Source of the DNA: Nonomuraea purpurea
Lineage (GTDB): Bacteria > Actinomycetota > Actinomycetes > Streptosporangiales > Streptosporangiaceae
Length of the DNA: 64,000 nucleotides
Reading direction: 5' to 3'
Assembly (NCBI RefSeq): GCF_042650645.1
Contig: NZ_JBHSBI010000045.1
Location: 17,478-81,477 of the forward strand
Of the stretch, positions 51,868-60,884 are shown in pieces. The notes under the pieces are model-generated. The model was not told the DNA's origin and did no database searches. It was given only the letters and a program-made list of their open reading frames with translations. Both the position numbers and the translations under genes were made by a program. Numbering within the stretch: position 1 is the stretch's first letter; the number at the start of each line of letters is the position of its first letter.

Positions 51868-52809
51868 TTAAAACAGTGCGCTCGCCAAAGCTCTACGAGC
51901 TTTGACCAAAGATGGGTCGTCGGCGGGCAACGCGTCGAAAAGGCCGAGCAGATGTTTCCTGACCTTGTCGCGATCGTCGCCCGAGGTGCGCTTGACCACG
52001 CCGATGACGCGGGCGAACGCCTCGTCGACCTGGCCGGACAACATCTCGAAGTCGGCCGCGAGGAGCTGGGCGTCGAGGTCGGCCGGGTCCTGCAGGCGGC
52101 GCTGCACGTCGTCGGGGTCGGCCGCCTCGGTGCGCTTGATCAGGCCGACGCCCGCGAGCCCCATCTTGGCGTCCTCGTCGCCCGGCGCCCTGGCGAGCAG
52201 CCGCTGGTAGGCCTGCTCGGCCGCGTCGAGGTCGCCCGCCTCGATGGCCTGCTCGGCCGCCACCATGTCGGGGTCGGCGGGCGGGCCGGCCGGGGCCTCC
52301 TCCTGCTCGCCGGGCTCCGCGGGGGGCCTGGCGTCGGGGTTGGCCTGGTAGAACTGCTCGACGGCGCCCATCAGCTCGTCGAGCCAGCGGCGCACCTCCT
52401 GCTCGGGCAGCACCTGCTGGAAGCCGGTGACAGCCTGGCCCTGGAAGATGGCCAGCACGGTCGGGACGGCCTGCACGCGCAGCGCCTGGGCGACCTGCGG
52501 GCTGGCGTCGACGTTGACCTTGGCCAGGACGGCTCTGCCGCCGAGGTCGCCCACCACCTTCTCCAGCACCGGGCTGAGCTGGGCGCTGCCCGGTGCTCTC
52601 GGCGACCAGAGGTCGAGGACGACAGGCACGCTCATCGAGCGTTCGACGACCTCGGCCGTGAACGACTCTTCCGTGACGTCGACGACGTCGGCCGACGCGG
52701 CCCCCTGGGGACCCGCGGCCCCCCGCCGGGCCTGCGCCTCCAGTGCCTGCTTGCGCGCGCCCAGATCTACCGCTCCATAGAGCGACCCGGGCCTAGAGAA
52801 GTCCGCCAT
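51868..52809 (-). CDS. YbbN/CnoX-like protein: thioredoxin fold without CXXC plus TPR
   Basis: 313 aa. A thioredoxin-like domain (about 45-150) has WSPRAPGSAQ where the active-site WCxxC should be, so it cannot act as a disulfide reductase. TPR-like helices (about 185-313: EAGDLDAAEQAYQRLLARAP, LSGQVDEAFARV) follow. This matches the YbbN/CnoX holdase co-chaperone family. The ATG at 52809 lies 17 bases inside the end of the MarR gene; ATG 52818 is also possible. Probably co-transcribed with MarR and the kinase-like gene. Confidence 0.85.
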   Translation of the reverse strand: MADFSRPGSLYGAVDLGARKQALEAQARRGAAGPQGAASADVVDVTEESFTAEVVERSMSVPVVLDLWSPRAPGSAQLSPVLEKVVGDLGGRAVLAKVNVDASPQVAQALRVQAVPTVLAIFQGQAVTGFQQVLPEQEVRRWLDELMGAVEQFYQANPDARPPAEPGEQEEAPAGPPADPDMVAAEQAIEAGDLDAAEQAYQRLLARAPGDEDAKMGLAGVGLIKRTEAADPDDVQRRLQDPADLDAQLLAADFEMLSGQVDEAFARVIGVVKRTSGDDRDKVRKHLLGLFDALPADDPSLVKARRALASALF

Positions 52810-53344
52810 GCTCTTCATCTTGCCGTATGGACGGGCCCGCGAAGTCACCCGCCGCCACCCGTAGTGTGCGCAACTGGTCGAACAACTGCTGGAGTTCGTC
52901 CTCGGCGTACATCGTGAGCCCGAACTCGGCCCCCATCAGATCGGCCGTGGCACGCCGCACGACGTCCCTGCCGGCGTCGGTGATCTCGGCCAGCACGCCG
53001 CGCCCGTCGCGCGGATTGGGCAGGCGGCTGACGAACCCGGACTTCTCCAGCCTGTCCACCGTGTTCGTGACACTTGTGGGGTGCACCATCAGCCGTTCGC
53101 CGATCTTTGACAGTGGGAGCGCGCCCGTCCTGCTGAAGGTCAGCAACACCAGTGCTTCGTACCTGGCGAAGGTCAAGTCATATGGCTTCAGCAGCGAGTC
53201 AAGTTGCGACAGCAGGATCTGGTGCGCTCTCATGATCGAGGTGACTGCGGCCATGGCGGCTGAGGGCCCGAAGTGCTCGCGCCACGACTCCGCGGCGCGG
53301 TCGATCGGGTCGAACGGCAGGTTGAGCGGCTTCTGCTGCGACAC
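52793..53344 (-). CDS. MarR family transcriptional regulator
   Basis: 183 aa. Winged helix at about 60-140: LPLSKIGERLMVHPTSVTNTVDRLEKSGFVSRLPNPRDGRGVLAEITDAG. Long helical termini form the dimer interface. Ligand unknown. Its start lies next to a perfect palindrome (53346-53360), a likely self-operator, and its end overlaps the YbbN-like gene. Confidence 0.93.
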   Translation of the reverse strand: MSQQKPLNLPFDPIDRAAESWREHFGPSAAMAAVTSIMRAHQILLSQLDSLLKPYDLTFARYEALVLLTFSRTGALPLSKIGERLMVHPTSVTNTVDRLEKSGFVSRLPNPRDGRGVLAEITDAGRDVVRRATADLMGAEFGLTMYAEDELQQLFDQLRTLRVAAGDFAGPSIRQDEEHGGLL

Positions 53345-53345
53345 A

Positions 53346-53360
53346 GCGCTACCGTAGCGC
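53346..53360. promoter_or_regulatory. Palindrome abutting the MarR start (candidate operator)
   Basis: GCGCTAC-C-GTAGCGC is a perfect 7-bp inverted repeat two bases from the MarR start codon. A second palindrome, CTGTC-TGC-GACAG, lies at 53387-53399. MarR proteins often bind such sites in their own promoters. The rest of the gap to 53573 shows no other gene; tiny frames there lack support. Confidence 0.5.
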
Positions 53361-53573
53361 GCCTCTCGTCCCAGTTCGTCTGATTACTGTCTGCGACAGG
53401 CCTCTCTGCTTGACCAAGAATCCGGACATCAATCATCACGCTCAGTTATGGTTCTCCTACGTATGGTGAGGCGGATGCCAAGTCCATCGGCCGTGGGGAC
53501 CGGCCTGGACTGATCGTTTCCGCCTCGCCGAGGGGGCACGGGGGGTGCTTGATGAACTTCAGCGGGAACAAGG

Positions 53574-55190
53574 GTGCGTGAGCACTCGGGCGTTTCACGA
53601 GAGGAGCTGAAGCAGAGCGCGGCCGTCACGGTGGCCGTGCTGCTGGCTCTCGGCCTGGTCGCGGCGTGGAATGTCCTGATCCCTGGCGTAGACGCTTGGG
53701 AGAACATCGTGGCCGCGGTCATCGGCTCGCTCCGTCTGACGGGGCCGGTGGCGGCCGCGTTCGCGGCGTGGGTCGCGCTGCGCAAACGCCGCGCGCTGCG
53801 CGGGCGCCCGCTCACGACGTGGCGGGCGCTCAAGGCGCCGCTGGCGATCGTGGTGGTGGTGCTGGGCTCCTTCGGGGCGACAGTGCTGGTGCTGGCGGTC
53901 AAGACCGTGCTCACCGACCAGGCGGGCCGGGTGAGCCTGCCGGGGCTGGGCATGGGCATGGCGGGGCTGGCGCTCTACTCGGTGATCGGGTGGGTGGCCG
54001 GCTGGGTGCTGCCCAAGGCGTTCACGCCGCCGCTGGCCGGGCTGGCCTGCTACGGGGCCTTCTCGTGGCTGGCCGACAACCGCGGGTGGGCCGACAAGCT
54101 GGCGCCCGGCACCGGCGAGCCGTACGACCTGTTCCAGGGGCTGAACGGAGCGCCGTTCTTCGACCAGACCATCTGGCTGCTCGGCATCACCGCGGCGCTG
54201 CTGCTCGGCTGGGCGGCGCTGGTCACCAGGCAGGCCCTGGTGCTGGTGTGCGCGCTGCTGGCGGTGCTGGCGGCGGGGATGGGCGTGTCACGGGTGCTGA
54301 CGCAGCCGAAGCCGGCCGCGGCCGAGGACATCGCCTACACCTGCCAGGAGTGGCCGATCACGGTGTGCGTGCACCCCGGCATGCGGGCGGGGCTGACCGA
54401 GTTGGGGGCGGCCTTCACGCAGATCGCCTCACGGCTGGCGGGCACGCCGGCGGCCTTCACCCGGGTCGAGCAGCGTCCGCTGGACGACGAGCTGAAGCCG
54501 TCCAACGGGCTCGCGCCGATCCACGTGCCCGACCTGTCCGCGGGGTTCGCGGAGGAGGCCGCCTACGGATACATCGACTCGCTGGCGCCCAGGTGCGTCG
54601 ATCCGATCGCGGAGGGCTACCGGGCGCTGGTGATGGCCTGGCTGCGCGGCGAGCCGCTGCCGCAGGGCCCCTCGCCCGAGCACCAGTACGTGACGGCGTC
54701 GTTCTCGTACTGGAGCGAGCACCAGCGCAGGGAGTGGCTGCGCATGTTCTACAGCGACTTCCAGCAGTGCCGGCTGTCGGGCACGCATTTCGGCGGCGGG
54801 CCCGCGCCCGCGCAGGTGGCCCCGTCCGTGCGACCGGCCCCCTCCTCCAGCCACGTCTACCCGGTCTTCCCCAGTCCTGGCGGCGGCGGCACCCCGGCCT
54901 CGGCCGACCCCGCGCCGAACCCGTCCGCGGCGCGGCCGGAGGAGCCGGCGCTGGGCTGGGTGCCGGACGCGCCGGTCGTCGGCTGGCCGCCCGACTCGCC
55001 CGCGGCCGCCTGGGCGCCGGACGCGTCCACGGTGGGCTGGTCCGACCCGTACACCTCCCGCTCCGGCATGTCGGCCTCGCACGGCGGCAGGCCGGCCGAG
55101 CCGAAGTCCGCGACGCGGGAGGACGCCTCGGAGGTTCCCGATCCGGCGGACCGGGGACCGAATATGTCACCAAAGGACCAGCAAAGGTGA
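53574..55190 (+). CDS. Multi-span membrane protein with large C-terminal domain
   Basis: 538 aa. Six or so membrane spans lie in residues 15-245. A soluble domain (about 250-405) has four spaced cysteines (YTCQEWPITVCVHPGM, APRCVDP, FQQCRL), so it is probably outside the membrane with disulfides. A Pro/Ala/Ser-rich disordered tail completes it. The layout resembles actinobacterial ABC-2-like permeases with an extracytoplasmic domain, but no ATPase gene is near. Start GTG 53574 is uncertain. The DUF4230 gene follows after 25 bases. Confidence 0.65.
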   Translation: MREHSGVSREELKQSAAVTVAVLLALGLVAAWNVLIPGVDAWENIVAAVIGSLRLTGPVAAAFAAWVALRKRRALRGRPLTTWRALKAPLAIVVVVLGSFGATVLVLAVKTVLTDQAGRVSLPGLGMGMAGLALYSVIGWVAGWVLPKAFTPPLAGLACYGAFSWLADNRGWADKLAPGTGEPYDLFQGLNGAPFFDQTIWLLGITAALLLGWAALVTRQALVLVCALLAVLAAGMGVSRVLTQPKPAAAEDIAYTCQEWPITVCVHPGMRAGLTELGAAFTQIASRLAGTPAAFTRVEQRPLDDELKPSNGLAPIHVPDLSAGFAEEAAYGYIDSLAPRCVDPIAEGYRALVMAWLRGEPLPQGPSPEHQYVTASFSYWSEHQRREWLRMFYSDFQQCRLSGTHFGGGPAPAQVAPSVRPAPSSSHVYPVFPSPGGGGTPASADPAPNPSAARPEEPALGWVPDAPVVGWPPDSPAAAWAPDASTVGWSDPYTSRSGMSASHGGRPAEPKSATREDASEVPDPADRGPNMSPKDQQR

Positions 55191-55215
55191 TCGTCCAGCG
55201 GGTAGTCATGCACGC

Positions 55216-55887
55216 ATGACGACTTCCCGTACGACGCCGCCCGAGGTGGTCCCCGGGCGGCGGCGCAGGTGGCGATACATCGCGGGGTTCCTGGTCCTGG
55301 CGGTTCTGCTCGTGGTGGGCGGCCGCCTGGCCTGGACCTGGCTGAACCCGCTCGGCGAGCAGACCATCGACCGCAGCCAGCCGGTGGTCCTGCAGTCCAT
55401 CAAGGACATGAGCCGCTTCGAGGCCGCGACGGGGACCTTCCAGGTGGTCGTGGACCTGGAGAAGGACGCCAAGTTCCTGCCGGACGCGGTCAAGGGCACC
55501 CGCACGCTGTTCGTCGGGGCGGGCGGCGTGGACGCGTACGTGGACTTCTCCGCCATGGCGACCAACGCGCTGACGATCTCGCAGGACCGCACCGAGGTGA
55601 CCGTGCGTCTGCCGCGGGCCCAGCTGGAGAAGCCGAACCTGGACAACAGCCGCTCGTACGTGTTCGCGCAGCAGCGCGGCCTGTTCGACCGGGTGCAGGA
55701 CTTCCTGTCCGGCTCACCGGGCGACCAGCGGGAGCTCTACCTGCTGGCCGAGAAGAAGATCAGCGAGGCCGCCGTCGCGAGCGACCTGCGCGCCAGGGCC
55801 GACGCCAACACCAAGGCGATGTTGTCGGGCATGCTCAAGTCGCTCGGCTTCACGAAGGTCACGGTCAAGTACACCGACGAGCCCTAG
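55216..55887 (+). CDS. DUF4230 membrane-anchored protein
   Basis: 223 aa. An Arg-rich cytoplasmic tail and one span (about 20-42) precede an outer domain of DUF4230 type: VLQSIKDMSRFEAATGTFQVVVDLEKD and the C-terminal AEKKISEAAVASDLRARADANTKAMLSGMLKSLGF. Function unknown. Probably in an operon with the preceding membrane protein. Confidence 0.85.
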   Translation: MTTSRTTPPEVVPGRRRRWRYIAGFLVLAVLLVVGGRLAWTWLNPLGEQTIDRSQPVVLQSIKDMSRFEAATGTFQVVVDLEKDAKFLPDAVKGTRTLFVGAGGVDAYVDFSAMATNALTISQDRTEVTVRLPRAQLEKPNLDNSRSYVFAQQRGLFDRVQDFLSGSPGDQRELYLLAEKKISEAAVASDLRARADANTKAMLSGMLKSLGFTKVTVKYTDEP

Positions 55888-56010
55888 CTCACGGCCGCCT
55901 TAGTCGCTCTGTGCGCCCTCCTAAGTATCTTCCTAGCCACCCCTACGCCCAGAGATAAGACATACGCCCGATGTGTCGCACAGGGCCTTAGGACGAGTCT
56001 TGAGAGTGCG

Positions 56011-56028
56011 GGGGACGACAGGGTCCCC
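56011..56028 (+). promoter_or_regulatory. Leader hairpin before the 50-aa gene
   Basis: GGGGAC (56011-56016) pairs with GTCCCC (56023-56028) 22 bases before the small gene start. It could affect expression of the small gene; the short stem makes this tentative. Confidence 0.25.
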
Positions 56029-56049
56029 ACGAACACAGGAGCGACTCGG

Positions 56050-56202
56050 ATGAACGCCGAACTCGAATACACCATGATGCAGCACCACGCCTCCGAGCTG
56101 CGGCGGCGGGCGGCCGAGGAGCGGCGTGCCCGCGAGGTGATGAGGGGCGGGGCGCCCGAGGGCCGTCGGCGCTCGGTCTTCGCCAAGTTCCTCTCGTCAT
56201 GA
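56050..56202 (+). CDS. Small basic helical protein, 50 aa
   Basis: An ATG with AGGAG 8 bases ahead opens a 50-codon frame. The product is one long charged helix (MMQHHASELRRRAAEERRAREV) followed by a basic tail ending FAKFLSS. Its good ribosome-binding site, own leader and following terminators argue it is real. Helical, Arg/Glu-rich small proteins with an ..HHASELRRRAAEERR.. core are, I believe, common in streptomycetes, but no function is known to me. Confidence 0.65.
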   Translation: MNAELEYTMMQHHASELRRRAAEERRAREVMRGGAPEGRRRSVFAKFLSS

Positions 56203-56214
56203 CCGCCCACAAGC

Positions 56215-56246
56215 AGCCCGGCCGCACCCTCCCTCGCGGCCGGGCT
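56215..56246 (+). terminator. Strong terminator hairpin after the 50-aa gene
   Basis: AGCCCGGCCGC (56215-56225) pairs perfectly with GCGGCCGGGCT (56236-56246), 11 bp with a 10-nt loop, starting 12 bases beyond the stop. A short GCCCCC/GGGGGC hairpin follows near 56252-56267. Confidence 0.8.
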
Positions 56247-56278
56247 GAAATGCCCCCTTAGGGGGCGGCGTTGCGAAG

Positions 56279-56307
56279 CCCCGGTCCCGTTCCTGGTCGG
56301 ACCGGGG
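56279..56307 (-). terminator. Terminator hairpin after the thiolase gene
   Basis: CCCCGGTCC (56279-56287) pairs perfectly with GGACCGGGG (56299-56307), a 9-bp stem with an 11-nt loop, 27 bases beyond the thiolase stop on the minus strand. Confidence 0.7.
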
Positions 56308-56334
56308 CATCGCGCTGTCAGCTCGTGAGTCGCC

Positions 56335-57516
56335 TCAGGGGACGCGGATGAGGAGGGCGTCGCCCTGCCCGCCGCCGCCGCACAGCCCGGCGGCCCCGAG
56401 GCCGCCGCCGCGGCGCTTGAGCTCATGCGCCAGCGTCAGCACGATGCGCGCCCCCGACGCCCCGATCGGGTGCCCCAGGGCGATGCCGCCGCCGTTGACG
56501 TTGACCTTCTCCAGCGGCACGCCCAGTTCCTTGACCGACTGCAGCACCACACTGGCGAACGCCTCGTTGATCTCCACCAGGTCCAGGTCGGCGGCCGTGT
56601 GGCCCTGCTTGGCCAGCGCCTGCTTGATCGCGTTGGCGGGCTGCGACTGCAGCGAGGCGTCGGGCCCCGCGACGTTGCCGTGCCTGCCGATCTCGGCCAG
56701 CCACGCAAGGCCGAGCTCCTCGGCCTTGGCCTTCGACATCACCACGACCGCGCAGGCCCCGTCGGAGATCTGCGAGGCGGAACCCGCCGTGATCGTCCCG
56801 TCGGCGGCGAAGGCGGGCCGCAGCTTGGCCAGCGTCTCCGCGGTCGTGTCACCGCGCACGCCCTCGTCGTCCTTGACGATCAACGGCTCGCCGCGCCGCT
56901 GCGGGATCTCCACCGGCACGATCTCGTCCTCGAAGACGCCGTTCTTGGCCGCGGCGGCGGCGAGCTGGTGGGAGCGGGCCGACAGGGCGTCCTGCTCCTC
57001 GCGGCCGATGCCGAGCCTGGCGTTGTAGAGTTCGGTGGACTCCCCCATCGCGCGCTGGTCGAAGGCGCAGAACAGGCCGTCGTGGGCCATCGAGTCGACC
57101 ACCTGCGAGCCGCCGTACTTGACGCCCTTGCGCAGGCCGGGCAGCAGGTGGGGGGCGTTGGTCATCGACTCCATTCCGCCCGCCACCACGATGTCGAACT
57201 CGCCCGCGCGGATGAGCTGGTCGGCCAGCGCGATGGCGTCGAGGCCCGACAGGCAGACCTTGTTGATCGTGATCGAGGGGACGGTCATCGGGATGCCGGC
57301 CTTGACGGCGGCCTGGCGTGAGGGGATCTGGCCGGCGCCGGCCTGGAGCACCTGGCCCATGACGACGTACTCGACCGCCTCCGGCGCCACGCCGGCGCGG
57401 GCCAGCGCCGCCTTGATGGCCAGGCCGCCGAGGTCGGTGGCCGACTGCCCGGACAGGGCTCCGAGGAGCTTGCCGATGGGGGTGCGAGCTCCCGCGACGA
57501 TGACGGAACTGGACAT
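56335..57516 (-). CDS. Acetyl-CoA C-acetyltransferase (thiolase)
   Basis: 393 aa, standard length. Cys88 in INKVCLSGLDAI forms the acyl-enzyme; the His in GGGIALGHPIGASGAR and the Cys in GLCGGGGQGDAL complete the active site. Condenses two acetyl-CoA to acetoacetyl-CoA or runs in reverse. Divergent from methylmalonyl-CoA epimerase, an arrangement seen in other actinomycetes and consistent with acyl-CoA/propionyl-CoA metabolism. Confidence 0.95.
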   Translation of the reverse strand: MSSSVIVAGARTPIGKLLGALSGQSATDLGGLAIKAALARAGVAPEAVEYVVMGQVLQAGAGQIPSRQAAVKAGIPMTVPSITINKVCLSGLDAIALADQLIRAGEFDIVVAGGMESMTNAPHLLPGLRKGVKYGGSQVVDSMAHDGLFCAFDQRAMGESTELYNARLGIGREEQDALSARSHQLAAAAAKNGVFEDEIVPVEIPQRRGEPLIVKDDEGVRGDTTAETLAKLRPAFAADGTITAGSASQISDGACAVVVMSKAKAEELGLAWLAEIGRHGNVAGPDASLQSQPANAIKQALAKQGHTAADLDLVEINEAFASVVLQSVKELGVPLEKVNVNGGGIALGHPIGASGARIVLTLAHELKRRGGGLGAAGLCGGGGQGDALLIRVP

Positions 57517-57601
57517 GGCGACGGCCTCCTGTGCTCACGCGCGGGTTCTTTGACACCATACCCACGGGTAGATGGATGATCGCTATGGAGGTGAGACACA
57601 C

Positions 57602-58048
57602 ATGTTCATGCGGATCGACCACATCGGCATCGCCTGTCACGACCTGGAGGCGAAGATCGCGTTCTTCTCCGAGACCTTCGAGCTTGAGGTCGTGGCCCGC
57701 GAGGTCAATGAGGAGCAGGGCGTCAAAGAGGCCATGCTGCACATCGCCGACGGCGAGGGCGGAGGCTCCTACATCCAGCTCCTGGAGCCTCTCTCGGACG
57801 ACTCGCCCGTGGGGAAGTTCCTCGCCAGACGGGGTGAGGGCGTTCATCATGTGGCGTTCGGTGTTCGCGACGTCACCGAAACCATGGCTAAGATCGACGC
57901 GAAGGGTGTAAGGCTGCTGGACGAGCGCCCCCGGCACGGGTCGCTGGGCTCACAGATCGCCTTCCTGCATCCCAAGGACGTAGGGGGGATGCTCACCGAG
58001 TTGGTCCAAGCCGCCAGCCCCGACGAAATGGCCAAAAAACGTTCATAA
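57602..58048 (+). CDS. mce: Methylmalonyl-CoA epimerase
   Basis: 148-aa vicinal-oxygen-chelate (glyoxalase-fold) enzyme interconverting (R)- and (S)-methylmalonyl-CoA. Family features: RIDHIGIACHDL with the metal-ligating His, then QLLEPLSDDSPVGKFLARRGEGVHHVAFGV and FLHPKDVGGMLTEL. Start at ATG 57602; ATG 57608 is the alternative, and GGAGGTGA lies somewhat far upstream. Confidence 0.94.
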   Translation: MFMRIDHIGIACHDLEAKIAFFSETFELEVVAREVNEEQGVKEAMLHIADGEGGGSYIQLLEPLSDDSPVGKFLARRGEGVHHVAFGVRDVTETMAKIDAKGVRLLDERPRHGSLGSQIAFLHPKDVGGMLTELVQAASPDEMAKKRS

Positions 58049-58218
58049 GTAACTAGTCACGCAGAAACGTGGACGGGGCTTCGCAGGGGGCACCGGCGGA
58101 GTACGCTTGACCTTCCACCGGACATGGGGCCTGCCGCGAGGCACAGGCTCTGGTACGGATGCCCCGAACCCCCCGTCCGGCCCGTGTAGCCGTCTCGACA
58201 ACCCAGGATTGAGCCTCC

Positions 58219-59508
58219 ATGCAGTCCGACATCGACGCCCAGCTCAACAACTTCTTCGAGGACGCCCCCGCACGCGAGTTCGACGTGGTGCTGCGCGGTT
58301 ACGACCGGCATCAGGTCCACGATCATCTGAAGCAGCTCGACCAAGAGCTGCGCCAGGCCCGCGAGCAGGCCGTCGGCCTTCAGCGCGATCTGTCCGACTC
58401 CCAGCGCCAGCTCCAGGAGCAGGAGCGTCCGACCTACTCCGGTCTCGGCGCCCGCATCGAGCAGTTGCTCCGTCTGGCCGAAGAACAGGCCACCGAACTC
58501 GTCCAGGCCGCCAGGTCCGAGGCCAACGAGATCAAGGCCGCCGCCAAGGTCGAGGCGGCCGACATGCGCGCCGCCGCCGAGGCAGAGGCCGCGGAGAAGC
58601 GCGCCCAGGCCACGCGCGAGAGCGACGAGATGCGCACCACCGCCGAGCGCGACGCGGAGGAGATCCGCTCCACCGCCCGGCGCGAGGCCGACGAGCTGAC
58701 CAACACCACCGAGCGCGAGGCCGCCAAGCTGCGCGCCACGGCCGACCACGAGGTCGCCGAGAAGCGCGCCGACGCCGAGCGGGAGATCGCCAAGCTCCGC
58801 ACCACGACCGAGCGCGAGGTCGCCCAGTTGCGGGCCTCCACCAAGCGCGAGCGCGACGAGGTGCTCACCACCGCCAAGCGGCAGGCCGACGAGATGCGCG
58901 CGCAGGCGCAGCGGGTGCTGGAGGAGTCGGAGGCCAAGCGGGCGCAGGACGAGGCGGAGTTCGAGATCCAGCTCGCCTCCCGCCGCGAGGACGCCGAGCG
59001 GCAGGAGGCCGAGCGCCACGCCAGCGCCCAGGCCGCCACGCAGAAGCTGGTCGCCGAGGCCGAGCAGCGCGCGGCCACGGCCGAGTCTCGGGCCACGAAG
59101 GCCACCCAGCAGGCCGAGCAGACCCGCCGCGAGGCCGACCTGCACGCCAAGCAGCTGGTCGCGAACGCCCGCAAGAGCTCCGAGACCATCGTGTCCGACG
59201 CCAAGTCGAGCGCCGAGACGATCGTCACCGAGGCGAAGACCGAGGCCGAGCGCACCCGCACCGCCATGCAGCGCCAGGTCGACGAGCTCACCCGCCAGCG
59301 CGACAGCATCACCAGCCACCTGGCCCAGCTTCGCCAGCTCCTCGGCGGCGCCCCGCTGCCGGGCATGGAGTCCGAGGCCGCGGTCACGGCGGCCCCGCCG
59401 AAGCCGGCGCTCGCCGCGCCCGCGATCGACAGCCCCGCGCCCGCCACGACGCCCGCACCCAAGGTCGAGGCCAAGTCCGAGGACGACGCGGAGTGGTGGC
59501 AGGAGTAG
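58219..59508 (+). CDS. DivIVA-domain coiled-coil filament protein (Scy/FilP-like)
   Basis: 429 aa. Residues 15-60 form a DivIVA-like N-domain (FDVVLRGYDRHQVHDHLKQLDQEL). About residues 60-375 are an almost unbroken coiled coil rich in Ala, Glu and Arg with an ~11-residue rhythm (..EADELTNTTEREAAKLRATA..), followed by an Ala/Pro tail ending EWWQE. The layout matches the cytoskeletal coiled-coil proteins of filamentous actinomycetes that organise tip growth. A long antisense frame covers it but is a composition artefact. Confidence 0.87.
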   Translation: MQSDIDAQLNNFFEDAPAREFDVVLRGYDRHQVHDHLKQLDQELRQAREQAVGLQRDLSDSQRQLQEQERPTYSGLGARIEQLLRLAEEQATELVQAARSEANEIKAAAKVEAADMRAAAEAEAAEKRAQATRESDEMRTTAERDAEEIRSTARREADELTNTTEREAAKLRATADHEVAEKRADAEREIAKLRTTTEREVAQLRASTKRERDEVLTTAKRQADEMRAQAQRVLEESEAKRAQDEAEFEIQLASRREDAERQEAERHASAQAATQKLVAEAEQRAATAESRATKATQQAEQTRREADLHAKQLVANARKSSETIVSDAKSSAETIVTEAKTEAERTRTAMQRQVDELTRQRDSITSHLAQLRQLLGGAPLPGMESEAAVTAAPPKPALAAPAIDSPAPATTPAPKVEAKSEDDAEWWQE

Positions 59509-59556
59509 GCACGAGGTAGCAGCCACACGGGGGCTCTGTACGACGGCTGGCAAGCG

Positions 59557-59592
59557 AGAGAGCCTGGCGATCTGATGGTCGCTAGGCTCTCT
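59557..59592 (+). terminator. Intrinsic terminator after the filament gene
   Basis: AGAGAGCCTGGCGA (59557-59570) pairs with TCGCTAGGCTCTCT (59579-59592) with one mismatch, an 8-nt loop and a following CTTTG, 49 bases beyond the stop. Confidence 0.8.
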
Positions 59593-59651
59593 CTTTGTGT
59601 CGGACTCCGTGGAGTTCGACATGGTTTGTCGCCAACCCCCGGAGAGTTCCC

Positions 59652-60776
59652 TTGTCCGCAGATGTCGAGCCATCCCCCGGGAAGGAATCAGCCCAGACCC
59701 CCGGGAAGGACACACCCCAGGAGGAAACGCAGCCGTACGGGCTGCCAGGAAAGCCTCTCGCCCGCGGCCCGTTCCTGTTCGGGCTGGTCGGCGGACTGGG
59801 GGTGCTGACGGCGATCGCGATCGCGCAGATGGTCGTCAACTCGCTCAGCACGATCATCCTCGTGGTCGTGGCCATGTTCCTGGCCGTCGGGCTCAACCCG
59901 GCCGTCGAGGCCTTACAGCGGCGGGGCCTGGCCAGGCGGGGTGCGATCTCGATCGTGTTCACCGGGGTCATCGTGGTGTTCGTGCTCTTCGGGCTGGCCG
60001 TGGTGCCGCCGGTGAGCCATCAGCTCTCGGAGTTCGTCGCGGCGGTACCTGGCTACCTCAAGGAGCTGAGCAACCATCCCCTGGTGCGCCAGCTCGACGC
60101 GGAGTACAGGGTCGTGCCGCAGCTCACGTCGTTCGTGACGACCACGCTCGGGCCGTCGCTGGCCTCGGGGATCATGGGTGCGGGGCTCGTGGTGCTGAAC
60201 GGCCTCTTCACGACCGTGACGCTGCTGGTGCTCATGCTGTACTTCCTCGGCTCCCTGCACACGATCAAGGACTATATGCTCAAGCTCGTCCCGGCCTCCC
60301 GCAGGGACAGGACGCGCGCGATCAGCGAGGAGATCCTGACCGGCATCGGCGGGTACGTCGCGGGCAACGTGCTGATCTCGGTCATCGCGGGCGTGCTGGC
60401 GTGGATCTTCCTGTCGATCGCCGACGTCGAGTACGCGCTCGCGCTGGCCCTGGTGGTGGCGCTGACGGACCTGATCCCGCTGGTGGGCGCCACGATCGGC
60501 GCGGTGGTCGTCTCCAGTGTGGCGCTGCTTCAGTCGCTGCCCGCCGGCATCGCGTGCGCGATCTTCTTCGTGGTCTACCAGCAGGTCGAGAACTACCTCA
60601 TCTACCCGAGGGTGATGAAACGCTCGGTCGACGTGACGCCCGCCGTGACGGTGATCGCCGCGCTGTTCGGGGGCGCGCTGCTCGGCATCGTCGGCGCACT
60701 GCTGGCCATCCCGGTGGCGGCGGCGATCGCGTTGATCATCCGCGAGGTCGTGGTGCCCCGCCAGGCGCGAACATGA
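59652..60776 (+). CDS. AI-2E family (PerM-like) transporter
   Basis: About 374 aa with around eight membrane spans. The family blocks VAMFLAVGLNPAVEALQRRGLARRGA, DLIPLVGATIGAVVV and NYLIYPRVMKRSVDVTP are present. AI-2E proteins are implicated in export of autoinducer-2 or ion antiport; role here unknown. The start is set at TTG 59652: GGAGAG lies 5 bases before it and the product begins with a polar tail. No in-frame ATG or GTG gives a better start. Confidence 0.88.
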   Translation: MSADVEPSPGKESAQTPGKDTPQEETQPYGLPGKPLARGPFLFGLVGGLGVLTAIAIAQMVVNSLSTIILVVVAMFLAVGLNPAVEALQRRGLARRGAISIVFTGVIVVFVLFGLAVVPPVSHQLSEFVAAVPGYLKELSNHPLVRQLDAEYRVVPQLTSFVTTTLGPSLASGIMGAGLVVLNGLFTTVTLLVLMLYFLGSLHTIKDYMLKLVPASRRDRTRAISEEILTGIGGYVAGNVLISVIAGVLAWIFLSIADVEYALALALVVALTDLIPLVGATIGAVVVSSVALLQSLPAGIACAIFFVVYQQVENYLIYPRVMKRSVDVTPAVTVIAALFGGALLGIVGALLAIPVAAAIALIIREVVVPRQART

Positions 60777-60884
60777 GCGGCCGGGAGGGCGCGACCACAC
60801 CGGCCCCGCCCTCCCGGCCCTGACCGCCCGACACCCTCCAGCGTCACCACCGCGCCCCGCCCAGCAGCGTTCCGAGCGGCGCTG

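Noticed and set aside
53461..53573. Tiny ORFs of 9 and 16 codons upstream of the 538-aa membrane protein
   Set aside because: No ribosome-binding sites or conserved features; length is within chance expectation.
58057..59715. 552-codon minus-strand ORF opposite the filament gene
   Set aside because: Leu/Gly/Arg repeats simply mirror the Ala/Glu/Arg coiled coil on the plus strand; no start signal or family match.
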